Shown here: in pieces, positions 9,360-16,723 of the stretch
Layout of the letters: each line of letters starts with the position of its first letter
Numbering within the stretch: the first letter of the stretch is position 1
Assembly (NCBI RefSeq): GCF_000513195.1
Contig: NZ_CBVI010000090.1
Location: 1 to 64,000, forward strand
From: Bacteroides timonensis
GTDB lineage: Bacteria; Bacteroidota; Bacteroidia; Bacteroidales; Bacteroidaceae
Length of the DNA stretch: 64,000 nucleotides
Direction of reading: 5' to 3'
Program-made: the position numbers and the translations under genes
Notes under the pieces: model-generated
Told to the model about the DNA's origin: nothing
What the model saw: the letters and a program-made list of their open reading frames with translations, nothing else
Databases searched by the model: none

Positions 9360-10901
9360 CTATTTACGTTGCCACTTACTCTTCGAGGCATGCTCCCGCT
9401 TCAGAATATCACTTAGGGGAACTTCAAATATCTTGGCCTCAACCCATGCTACAAAGTCAAACTTACGCAAAATCTGAGTCTCATATTTATCCGCATACAA
9501 AGCGTGAACTTCCTCCGCCATACTTTCCCATATTTTCGCTCGTTTTTTCCGGTCCGTATCAACAAAAGAGTAATTCAAGAATTTAAGCAGAAAAGATTCT
9601 ACCTTCAGATTATGCCCTTTATTTTTGGACATTTCCCGCTTGATAGAGCGAACTTCGGACTGGATATAGTCTACATCCCCCAACTCATAATGAATCATCA
9701 CATTCACGATCCTAATGGTGCGAAACAGTGGCAGAGAATATAGATGTCCTCTCCCGATAGTCGTACTCAACCGTTTCCGAGCTTTCCTGTACTCCCCGTT
9801 CCCCAAATGGATCAAGGCGACATACAAGGACATTTCCGCCTGTTGCTGTTCTTTTAATAAGGCCATTTTATCAATCAGCGAAGCCTGATGTTCAGCAATC
9901 CACAAACCCGCCTGCTCAAACTCTCCTCTATCGATATAGGAAAATAGCCTGTATATGAATATCACATAAGTTACATTCAACTGAAAACTCGATGACGGTG
10001 AAGACAGTTTCTCCAACTTCCTTATAAAGTAATCCATACCCTCATAGTTATGCATAATGCGAAGACTCTCTAACATTCCTTCTACAGTCATCAGATAATA
10101 TACCGGAGGATTATTCCACAGATGCGTATTCTCCTCGAACAGCTTGTTCAGTTCCACAAACGAATTGAAGGCTGCTCTGTAATCTCCCACCATCATAAAG
10201 TAATTGGCCTGAAAAAGCTGGTGGTTTTTCTTTATCTCAAAGTTCTCGACGCCTGCACTTGCCACGATACTGATCTCACTCGTCACCAGATCATCCAACT
10301 TCTGTGTTTCCTCCAATGATCGTGAAGCTCCCCTATTAAGCATTCTCAACTTCAATAACTCATGCAATGAAGACTGTTCATTCAGCTGCCTGATATTCTT
10401 TAGGGTATTATTCATCTTATATTGCTTGTTCAGGAGCTTCTTTTCATCCACCTCTTCGAAATCCAAAGTCAAGAGATAATTCAGTTCCAGCCTTTGCGCC
10501 ACAAGCAGTGCAAAATGATTCTCATAATAGACAGCTTTTTCCTTCACTTTTTTCAGTACCTGGAAGCACTCCTGATACATTGATTTCTCATACAACACCC
10601 TGGCATGCAACAGCTCATTGAACAACAGATAATAGCTATCCTGCTCTGTTCTCAGTTTTGTCAATATCTCTATCAGCAGATCAAACAGGTAAATAACCAC
10701 CGTATTGAAAGAAGAAGTAGGTTTTGCCTTCAGGAAACACTGTTTCAGTTCTTCAGGGTCACTGATCTTCTTATCATCAATCAACCTGAAAAGAAAGATA
10801 TAGTCTTTCTCCGGCTTATTGGATATATACATGGAGAACTCTTTCTTCTCTTGTTTCGTGAGACTATTAATCAATTGAATAAGTGATTCGGACTTCAACA
10901 T
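9360..10901 (-). CDS. hypothetical helical-repeat protein
   Basis: I do not recognise this 513-residue protein. It has no signal peptide or membrane segment. The composition (long runs of Leu, Glu, Lys, Tyr; phrases such as LHARVLYEKSMYQECFQVLKK, DYRAAFNSFVELNKLF and GEYRKARKRL) suggests stacked helical hairpins of TPR type. The N-terminus (LIQLINSLTKQEKKEFSMYI) is a short charged helical segment. It is transcribed divergently from a ribokinase-transporter pair across a 298-base AT-rich gap. That arrangement is common for local regulators, but no DNA-binding domain can be named. Its role is open. Confidence 0.75.
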   Translation of the reverse strand: MLKSESLIQLINSLTKQEKKEFSMYISNKPEKDYIFLFRLIDDKKISDPEELKQCFLKAKPTSSFNTVVIYLFDLLIEILTKLRTEQDSYYLLFNELLHARVLYEKSMYQECFQVLKKVKEKAVYYENHFALLVAQRLELNYLLTLDFEEVDEKKLLNKQYKMNNTLKNIRQLNEQSSLHELLKLRMLNRGASRSLEETQKLDDLVTSEISIVASAGVENFEIKKNHQLFQANYFMMVGDYRAAFNSFVELNKLFEENTHLWNNPPVYYLMTVEGMLESLRIMHNYEGMDYFIRKLEKLSSPSSSFQLNVTYVIFIYRLFSYIDRGEFEQAGLWIAEHQASLIDKMALLKEQQQAEMSLYVALIHLGNGEYRKARKRLSTTIGRGHLYSLPLFRTIRIVNVMIHYELGDVDYIQSEVRSIKREMSKNKGHNLKVESFLLKFLNYSFVDTDRKKRAKIWESMAEEVHALYADKYETQILRKFDFVAWVEAKIFEVPLSDILKREHASKSKWQRK

Positions 10902-11092
10902 AGCATTAGTAGATTTTGAAATAACGAAAGCAAGGTAGAGAAAAAAACAAAAGGAAACAATCTTTTCGCGGAATAATATAAGCTTTAGCTATATTACAAA
11001 TATTAAAATACCGCACACATATATACACAAAACCCGCTGTATATCAACTATTTAACATTTATATTAACGATATTATATAAATTTACCAGTAT

Positions 11093-11100
11093 TATATTTG
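11093..11100 (+). promoter_or_regulatory. -7 promoter element of the ribokinase operon
   Basis: TATATTTG matches TAnnTTTG and lies 99 bases before the ribokinase start. The rest of the 10902-11199 divergent gap is AT-rich with no recognised operator. Confidence 0.5.
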
Positions 11101-11199
11101 TGCACTTTTTGTTTGCTTATGAATTATCTATCGCATACATTTGGCATAGAAAAAGAAAGCACAGTTCCGAATTACTTAATCTTAAACTAATTAATAGCC

Positions 11200-12108
11200 A
11201 TGAGCAAGAATATCATTGTAATAGGTAGTTGTAATACAGATATGGTCATCAAAGCCGACCGCCTCCCCGTTCCCGGAGAAACAGTAATGGGTGGCAGTTT
11301 CATGATGAACCCCGGAGGTAAAGGAGCCAACCAGGCTGTAGCCGCTGCCCGATTAAAAGGAAATGTGTACTTCATAGCCAAGACCGGCAACGATCTATTC
11401 GGCAAACGTTCCATAGAGCAGTACGAAGACGAAGGAATTCACGTTGAAAATATCTATTCAGACCCTACCCTCCCTTCCGGAGTAGCACTGATTATGGTAG
11501 ACGTGAACGGAGAAAACAGTATCGCTGTCGCCTCCGGAGCCAATGGCTCACTGAGTCCCGAAGATATCCGGAAAGCACAGCCCGCCATTGAGAAAGGAGA
11601 TATCTTGCTGATGCAATTGGAAATTCCCATAGAAACAGTGGAATACGCAGCCCAGATAGCAAGCGAACAGGGTATCAAGGTTATCCTAAACCCGGCACCC
11701 GCCCGCGCGCTTTCCAACAAGCTGCTGCAAAACCTGTATATGATTATCCCCAACGAAACGGAAGCCGAAATTCTTTCGGGAATCAAAGTGACCGACTGGG
11801 AAAGTGCCCGGAAAGCTGCGGACATCATCAGCGCCAAAGGAGTGGACATTGTCGTTATCACAATGGGGGCCAAAGGAGCCTTGATTAAGGAAAACAACAA
11901 ATACCATGAGGTTTCCGTCCCCAAAGTGAAAGCGGTGGATACCACGGCTGCCGGAGACACTTTCTGCGGGTCCCTGTGCGTTGCTTTATCCGAAGACATG
12001 AATGTGCTGGATGCCGTGAAGTTTGCCAATAAGTGTGCCTCCATCACAGTGACTCGCATGGGAGCACAGTCCGCCCTGCCCTATCGCAAAGAAATAGATG
12101 TTTTATAA
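11200..12108 (+). CDS. rbsK: ribokinase (PfkB family)
   Basis: Ribokinase phosphorylates D-ribose to ribose 5-phosphate in the cytoplasm. The 302-residue protein shows the PfkB signature 1 region (NPGGKGANQAVAAARL), the sugar-binding start IGSCNTDMVIKADRLPVPGET, and signature 2 with the catalytic Asp in DTTAAGDTFCG. Length is standard. The next gene, a sugar transporter, starts 24 bases downstream and they form one operon, which supports a ribose or related pentose substrate. Confidence 0.9.
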   Translation: MSKNIIVIGSCNTDMVIKADRLPVPGETVMGGSFMMNPGGKGANQAVAAARLKGNVYFIAKTGNDLFGKRSIEQYEDEGIHVENIYSDPTLPSGVALIMVDVNGENSIAVASGANGSLSPEDIRKAQPAIEKGDILLMQLEIPIETVEYAAQIASEQGIKVILNPAPARALSNKLLQNLYMIIPNETEAEILSGIKVTDWESARKAADIISAKGVDIVVITMGAKGALIKENNKYHEVSVPKVKAVDTTAAGDTFCGSLCVALSEDMNVLDAVKFANKCASITVTRMGAQSALPYRKEIDVL

Positions 12109-12132
12109 ATAATAACTTTAAATTCTGATACC

Positions 12133-13137
12133 ATGTTTATTGTAGACAGTTACTCATTAGCCGTTATTTTCTGCGTTATCACGATGCTCTGCTGGGGTTC
12201 GTGGGGTAATACACAGAAACTTGCCGGGAAGACCTGGCGTTACGAATTGTTCTACTGGGATTACGTTATCGGTATCCTGGTCTTCTCCCTCCTTTTAGGA
12301 TTCACGCTGGGCAGTACGGGAGATGCCGGACGCGGTTTCGTTGAAGATCTGAAACAGATCAGTATGGAGAACTATACAAGCGCTTTTGCAGGAGGGGTTA
12401 TATTCAACCTATCCAATATCCTTCTGTCAGCCTCCGTCTCGATGGCCGGGCTTACGGTAGCATTCCCTCTGGGAGTTGGCATAGCACTGGTATTAGGGGT
12501 TTTCGTCAACTACTTTGGCGAGCCCAAAGGTGATGCGGTAATCCTTTTCAGTGGTGTGGCGCTGGTGGTACTCGCCATTATTTTCAATGCCATAGCTGCC
12601 GGAAAGATGAATAAGAAAGGAAGCAGTACGAATAAGAAAGGAATTCTTATCGCCATCATAGCAGGTGTACTGATGTCCTTCTTCTACCGGTTCGTTGCCG
12701 CTGCCATGGACTTAAATAACTTTGAGTCGCCTACTCCCTCAATGGCTACTCCGTATTCGGCATTCTTTATATTCGCAATAGGTATCTTCATAAGCAATTT
12801 CATTATCAACACCATCGTGATGAAGAAGCCGTTTGTAGGTACTCCGGTAAGCTATAAAGAGTACTTCCAGGGTAAATTCAGCACACACATGGTCGGAGTG
12901 CTGGGAGGAGCCATCTGGGGATTAGGTACGGCTCTGAGTTACATTGCAGCAGGGAAAGCCGGCGCGGCCATCTCGTATGCACTGGGACAGGGAGCGCCTA
13001 TGATTGCAGCTTTGTGGGGCATATTCATCTGGAAGGAGTTCAAAGGCTCTTCACGGACGGTAAATATTCTTCTGGCTTGCATGTTCGTTCTGTTTATATC
13101 CGGTTTAGGAGCAATTATCATCTCCGGAGCCAATTAA
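12133..13137 (+). CDS. GRP/DMT-type sugar permease
   Basis: A 334-residue inner-membrane protein with about ten hydrophobic segments. The N-terminal MLCWGSWGNTQKLAG motif and the overall plan fit the glucose/ribose porter branch of the drug/metabolite transporter superfamily. Its position directly after ribokinase suggests uptake of ribose or a related sugar. Ribose utilisation loci of Bacteroides contain a comparable kinase plus permease, but the exact substrate is inferred from context. A short decayed SusC fragment follows. Confidence 0.78.
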   Translation: MFIVDSYSLAVIFCVITMLCWGSWGNTQKLAGKTWRYELFYWDYVIGILVFSLLLGFTLGSTGDAGRGFVEDLKQISMENYTSAFAGGVIFNLSNILLSASVSMAGLTVAFPLGVGIALVLGVFVNYFGEPKGDAVILFSGVALVVLAIIFNAIAAGKMNKKGSSTNKKGILIAIIAGVLMSFFYRFVAAAMDLNNFESPTPSMATPYSAFFIFAIGIFISNFIINTIVMKKPFVGTPVSYKEYFQGKFSTHMVGVLGGAIWGLGTALSYIAAGKAGAAISYALGQGAPMIAALWGIFIWKEFKGSSRTVNILLACMFVLFISGLGAIIISGAN

Positions 13138-13223
13138 TACGGCTCTCACTCGATCTCATAAATTAATGCTTTCTTTTTCTACCTTTCATCGAGTGAAAGA
13201 GGAAATTGCCTGAACTAAATATA

Positions 13224-13340
13224 CATTTTTCGTTCAATTTGTGCGCACAAATCAATGTCACAGGCATTGTAAATGATAACACCGGGAAGATACTTCCCGG
13301 AGTATCTATCTTGGCAAAAGACGGCAACCGTACTAGCGCA
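13224..13340 (+). pseudogene. remnant of a SusC/TonB-dependent receptor N-terminus
   Basis: The plus-strand frame reads a signal-peptide end (FNLCAQ) followed by INVTGIVNDNTGKILPGV and SILAKDGNRTSA. This is the start of the CarboxypepD_reg domain found just after the signal peptide in SusC proteins. It then stops matching, with no plug or barrel, and runs into a repeat. It is about 40 codons of a gene that would normally be about 1000 codons. It lies just after the ribokinase/permease pair, so a SusC may once have belonged to that locus. Confidence 0.6.
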
Positions 13341-13360
13341 GCTTTATGCAAAGAGAGTAG

Positions 13361-13384
13361 ATCCTTCGACAAGCTCAGGATGAC
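13361..13384. repeat. short dispersed repeat (CTTCGACAAGCTCAGGATGA type)
   Basis: This 24-base stretch contains CGACAAGCTCAGGATGAC, a dispersed intergenic repeat seen in many Bacteroidetes genomes. It directly follows the SusC remnant and ends next to the stop of the minus-strand operon, marking a likely rearrangement point. Confidence 0.55.
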
Positions 13385-13386
13385 GA

Positions 13387-14178
13387 TTACTTAACCCTCA
13401 AACAAGAAAGATCATCCTTGGTTATATATAAAAGACAGTAATCATCCGAAGATGTATTTAATCCCAAATTATCCGGCTTAATTGTGTTCCATACATCTAA
13501 CAACGCAGTGCAGATGCCCTCAAACTCAGCCAATTCATAACGATATTTATAGTCAAGAGCTTTTTCCCGCCAATAATCCGTTTGTTTGCACAAATGTTCC
13601 CAATGCTTATTGGCAATGCAATCTTTAAGTTTTTGAGCTATTTCTCCCCAATCATTTTTCGGCACATAAGGCATATCCTCTATAAACTGAATCAGATGAT
13701 TAAACTCATTCACAGATAAAACAACCCATGTGCCACGCTCTCGGACTTCTTTCCTTCTTCTCTCAACCCAGCTTTTAGCTTGTGCCGACACACCATCTTT
13801 AAAGACAAAATAACTCTTACAATCAATAGGATGGCCTGCCAACAAATCTTTGGAATGACTTATCTTACTTTCTAAGGAAGATACACTTAAATTATCCACA
13901 TTCTCATATCCCATTCTCAATTCCACTAACATCAACCGAGAAGCAGTAATACGGTTGTTTTCATAATTCCCGACTCCAATAGCAGCATCCATCGTACTGT
14001 CTTTACTACCCTTGCAGACATTAGTTTCGTAATCATCGAGCGAAAGGCAAACAATGCGTCCGTCAAACCAGCCTGATCTCTGATAATCTCTCGCAGCAAT
14101 GCCATCCAATGTAGACTGACAATGACAGGCAAAAGGGTGGGATATTACAATATCATTCTGACAAACCAGTTGAACCAT
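13387..14178 (-). CDS. unrecognised partner protein of the ATPase operon
   Basis: I do not recognise this 263-residue soluble protein. The start at 14178 was chosen because it overlaps the upstream ATPase gene by only 26 bases; an in-frame start at 14226 is possible. Numbering from 14178, residues of note are a His/Cys cluster near the N-terminus (ISHPFACHC, 12-20), LVELRMGY (84-91) and ESKISHS (103-109). The spacing of acidic and Lys/His residues in these last two could be a nuclease-like core, but I cannot assign a family. Overlap with an SMC/OLD-like ATPase gene suggests a two-component effector pair, as in several phage-defence systems. This role is inference. Confidence 0.6.
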   Translation of the reverse strand: MVQLVCQNDIVISHPFACHCQSTLDGIAARDYQRSGWFDGRIVCLSLDDYETNVCKGSKDSTMDAAIGVGNYENNRITASRLMLVELRMGYENVDNLSVSSLESKISHSKDLLAGHPIDCKSYFVFKDGVSAQAKSWVERRRKEVRERGTWVVLSVNEFNHLIQFIEDMPYVPKNDWGEIAQKLKDCIANKHWEHLCKQTDYWREKALDYKYRYELAEFEGICTALLDVWNTIKPDNLGLNTSSDDYCLLYITKDDLSCLRVK

Positions 14179-15472
14179 AATCTTGAATACGTGAGATGGC
14201 GATATTAAATGATTTGAATATTTCACTTATATCATTGCCCAAATCCTTATACACATATTGCATAGAGTCTTCTGAAGCTCTTTCTGCCTGATAGAAGCAG
14301 GTATTTCTCAGCACGTCCTCTTTACGGGCTATGGACTGGATAGCAGAAACCATATCGGGATTATGGGTTGCAATCATTATTTTAAGTCCCAGTTGCTTAT
14401 GAAGCAGTACCAATAAGCGGGCAAACTCCACAATCCATTGGGGATGCAGATGTGCCTCAGGCTCGTCAATAAGCAAAAGAGATTCTTCATTTAGATATCC
14501 ATTCTCAAGCAAGCGTTGCAGATAAGCGAATGATTTGATTCCGGTAGCTGTATATTCAAGTTTAATATTTAAGCCATCAGTACGATGATAATGCAATTCT
14601 TCATCTTTAAAAACATCTTCATCAGCAGATATCCGACCTCCTATGGAACGTTTTATGCGAGCTAGAAAAGTCTTACCCTGTTCCGGCATATCATTTCCTT
14701 CAGATTTAAGCATCATATCTACCAATTCCGCCCAATGCTTCAACTCAGGATAATCCATCGACAGTGCCATAGGCGTATCAACATAAATAGCTCTATGTAA
14801 CATATAAGGTATACTAAAATCTTGTTCTGTCAAAAGAGATGTTTGATCTTCATAAAGTTGAATAGAAGCTGGAATTTCAGCACTATCCTCTTCAGCCAAA
14901 AAATAGCTTATATACTTTCCCAAAGAAGCGACTGGATGTTTACTCAAATCACTTTTGGCACTCAAATACGCAGCCTCAACATCTTCTTTCAACTCGGTGC
15001 AATAAAAGAATACATAATTTTCCCAATTATCAAGTTCTTCTTCCGGTACGGATAAATATATTAAAATACGATTTTTATTCCTCTTATCACCACCATCAAT
15101 ATAACTTAAAAGTTCTTTCTGAAAGGAGTCTATTATGTCCAAACTCTGATTGAAAAGGCCATCTATATCACCATAAAATACTTTTGAGCCAAGCATTCGA
15201 CTATAAGTAACATTGCTATTCTCATCTCCCCGAGCTTTTATATCCCTCCGAACTCTGTCCGGCTTACGCAGATAACTTTGTATTTTCTTGAGTAAGTCTT
15301 TATAAACAAACTCATCAAACTTATTGAAACCATTTATCAGATAATAAAGCCAACGGGACAGGGTACTTTTCCCACATCCGTTTTCTCCGGCCAGTACAGT
15401 TATGCCATTAATGGTAATATCTGCCTCCTTTATTGCATGATAATCGGATAATGTGTATCTGTAATTACTCAT
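14153..15472 (-). CDS. SMC/OLD-like AAA ATPase (AAA_21 type), possible defence ATPase
   Basis: The 439-residue protein has an ABC-like ATPase head. Walker A is GENGCGKST (K35), preceded by the strand TINGITVLA. Walker B is LLLIDEPEAHLH (D336, E337), and the His of IATHNPDM acts as the switch. The middle 250 residues are an inserted helical region rich in charged residues. This arrangement is typical of AAA_15/AAA_21 ATPases in OLD, Septu, PARIS-like and related systems. It overlaps the downstream partner gene by 26 bases, so they are translationally coupled. It has its own promoter element on the minus strand. The family name is well supported; the defence role is inferred from domain class and pairing. 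Confidence 0.82.
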   Translation of the reverse strand: MSNYRYTLSDYHAIKEADITINGITVLAGENGCGKSTLSRWLYYLINGFNKFDEFVYKDLLKKIQSYLRKPDRVRRDIKARGDENSNVTYSRMLGSKVFYGDIDGLFNQSLDIIDSFQKELLSYIDGGDKRNKNRILIYLSVPEEELDNWENYVFFYCTELKEDVEAAYLSAKSDLSKHPVASLGKYISYFLAEEDSAEIPASIQLYEDQTSLLTEQDFSIPYMLHRAIYVDTPMALSMDYPELKHWAELVDMMLKSEGNDMPEQGKTFLARIKRSIGGRISADEDVFKDEELHYHRTDGLNIKLEYTATGIKSFAYLQRLLENGYLNEESLLLIDEPEAHLHPQWIVEFARLLVLLHKQLGLKIMIATHNPDMVSAIQSIARKEDVLRNTCFYQAERASEDSMQYVYKDLGNDISEIFKSFNIAISRIQDYGSTGLSE

Positions 15473-15499
15473 AATCTACTATATGACATTTGAATTCAA

Positions 15500-15507
15500 C
15501 AAAAATA
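15500..15507 (-). promoter_or_regulatory. -7 promoter element of the ATPase/partner operon
   Basis: On the minus strand this reads TATTTTTG, matching TAnnTTTG, 28 bases upstream of the ATPase start codon. A TTTG lies 23 bases further upstream, slightly beyond the usual -33 spacing. Confidence 0.45.
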
Positions 15508-15901
15508 GAGCATTTCTTTGGATTAATAAACAAACTCGTCGAATTCTTTTCCTTTATAATTTCTATAAAAACTCTGAAAATACAATCATTTTATCAATCT
15601 GACAATTTGATAATCCCATCACGCGAGAATATCTTCTTTCCGCCCGAAGATAAGGAAGGAAGAAAAAAACGCAAGGATTTCAATTTGCAGAAACGCAGGA
15701 AGAAGGGGAAAAGCACTTTTGGAAGAACATCATGGAAAGATTTGTCCTCTTTTAGTGTTTTAATGCCCGATATCGGGCGGAATGCTGACAAAAGGTGGGA
15801 TTGCCGGTTATCACGTCATTCGTTCAACCAGAAGAAAATAAAGCATGTTTCCGGTAAGGCTACACCCTTTCATCCACATGGTATCACCCTTTCAGGGAAA
15901 T

Positions 15902-15932
15902 GGCTACACCCTTTTTGGGAAAAGGTGTAGCC
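15902..15932. other. hairpin inside the 22-bp array
   Basis: GGCTACACC (15902-15910) pairs with GGTGTAGCC (15924-15932). The stem extends inward through CTTTT/AAAAG with one bulge. It arises from adjacent array units carrying complementary words. Confidence 0.7.
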
Positions 15933-15942
15933 CTACCGAAAA

Positions 15943-15981
15943 ACAGATGGTGTATTTTACTTGAATACATCATCTGTTTTG
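15943..15981 (+). terminator. terminator-like hairpin inside the 22-bp array
   Basis: ACAGATGGTGTATT (15943-15956) pairs with AATACATCATCTGT (15964-15977) with one mismatch and a 7-base loop, followed by TTTT. It could terminate transcripts from the left. No gene on the plus strand feeds into it, so its function is unclear. Confidence 0.4.
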
Positions 15982-16151
15982 TCTGAAAAGACCATCCGTT
16001 CAAGGCAAATAGATGGTGTATTGCAACAAAAGGGATAGTGTTTCTCCCGAAAAGAGACGATGGATTGCGCTAAAAGGAGTAATTCAATCCAATGCTACGT
16101 CAACAGAATATACGAAATTACATCTTTATGTCAGCAAAATAGCAATATCTT

Positions 16152-16159
16152 TATCTTTG
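16152..16159 (+). promoter_or_regulatory. -7 promoter element upstream of the 33-bp repeat
   Basis: TATCTTTG is a full match to TAnnTTTG. No annotated gene follows before the strong terminator at 16408-16453, so it may drive a short transcript. Confidence 0.35.
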
Positions 16160-16217
16160 AAGCAGACTGAAAAGCACTCAGCAATATTTCACAAGTCTTA
16201 TTCTCTCAGTTACCCCG

Positions 16218-16306
16218 TTACCCCCACTTTATTACAAAATATCTGCAAAGTTACCCCTACTTTATTACAAATAACAGGGAATCATACCCCCACTTCATTA
16301 CAAAAT
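16218..16306. repeat. three tandem copies of a 33-bp repeat
   Basis: A 23-base core of the type TTACCCCCACTTTATTACAA starts at 16218, 16251 and 16284, exactly 33 bases apart. The cores differ at only a few positions, while the 10-base spacers between them are unrelated. An extra TTACCCC lies just before the first copy. Because 33 is a codon multiple, the plus strand would encode an 11-residue repeat (VTPTLLQN), but the surrounding frame does not look like a real gene. Confidence 0.8.
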
Positions 16307-16407
16307 CATTATCTTTATACTGAAAAACAAACACTTAAGCTTTTATGATAGAACGTAGACTTTTATCCTCCTTGACCGAATGGAAAAACAGTAAAAACAG
16401 AAAGCAT

Positions 16408-16453
16408 GAGGAACAGCCCCGCAGAAACATAACGGGCTGTTCCTCTTCTTTTT
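16408..16453 (+). terminator. strong terminator hairpin
   Basis: A perfect 12-bp stem (GAGGAACAGCCC at 16408-16419, GGGCTGTTCCTC at 16434-16445) with a 14-base loop is followed by TTCTTTTT. It ends whatever is transcribed from the array/33-bp repeat region and insulates the PUL 1 operon. Confidence 0.8.
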
Positions 16454-16546
16454 ACGGTTTTGTGACATATCTATCTATATTTATGCCATTGCCTGCATCC
16501 ATACATTAATGTCGCGAATTCATATACCTCTTCCCACATTTGCGCA

Positions 16547-16554
16547 TACCTTTG
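16547..16554 (+). promoter_or_regulatory. -7 promoter element of the PUL 1 operon
   Basis: TACCTTTG matches TAnnTTTG and lies 170 bases before the GH76 start, giving a long leader. Within that leader ATAGGTAAGA occurs at 16595 and 16612, and AAAGATTTCA at 16564 and 16621. Confidence 0.45.
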
Positions 16555-16646
16555 CAAACAGAAAAAGATTTCATTTGTATCCTTGATTGAAGAGATAGGT
16601 AAGATAAAAACATAGGTAAGAAAGATTTCAGAACAGGAAAACAAAA

Positions 16647-16675
16647 ACAGGTAGTCGAAGCTACTACCTGTTTTT
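16647..16675 (+). terminator. terminator hairpin in the PUL 1 leader (possible attenuator)
   Basis: ACAGGTAGT (16647-16655) and ACTACCTGT (16663-16671) form a perfect 9-bp stem followed by a run of T ending at 16675. It lies between the promoter element at 16547 and the GH76 start at 16724, with no gene before it, so it could act as a leader attenuator or end a small leader RNA. Confidence 0.6.
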
Positions 16676-16723
16676 CTAAAAGAGAAAAAAGAAAAACATA
16701 CAATATAACAATCAAAATTAAGA

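Larger units (their letters stand above)
15793..16078. repeat. degenerate tandem array with a 22-bp period (about 13 units)
   Basis: Cut into 22-base units from 15793, successive units line up without gaps. Units at 15859, 15881 and 15903 share an ACCCTTT or CACCCTTT core followed by a G/A-rich end. Units at 15947 and 16013 both begin ATGGTGTATT. Units at 15815 and 15991 share CGTTCAA at the same offset, and those at 15793 and 16057 share GGATTGC. Most units end in AAAAG, AAATG, AATAG or similar. The first six bases of units are often reverse complements of those in other units (GCTACA versus TGTAG; ATGGTG versus ACCATC), which creates hairpins. Weaker fits run back to about 15749. A 22-base period is not a codon multiple, so this is not a protein repeat. 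Confidence 0.7.
16166..16453 (+). ncRNA. possible small transcript carrying the 33-bp repeats
   Basis: A promoter-like TATCTTTG lies just upstream and a perfect 12-bp terminator hairpin ends the region. The only reading frame (16013-16348) begins upstream of this promoter, inside the 22-bp array, and looks non-protein apart from repeat-derived VTPTLLQ units. The region could be a regulatory RNA, or a remnant. This is inference from flanking signals only. Confidence 0.25.

Noticed and set aside
15490-15930. A 146-codon plus-strand open frame upstream of the 22-bp array
   Set aside because: It has no recognisable domain and a basic low-complexity composition, and it runs into the non-codon 22-bp array. 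It looks like open non-coding sequence.
15793-16306. CRISPR array considered for the 22-bp and 33-bp repeats
   Set aside because: The 22-bp units are too degenerate and have no separate spacers; the 33-bp copies have 10-base gaps, far below spacer length. No cas gene is near.
16013-16348. An open frame with 11-residue VTPTLLQ repeats
   Set aside because: Its first part is made of the 22-bp array read in one frame, and its repeats are the 33-bp DNA repeats. No signal peptide or domain is seen.
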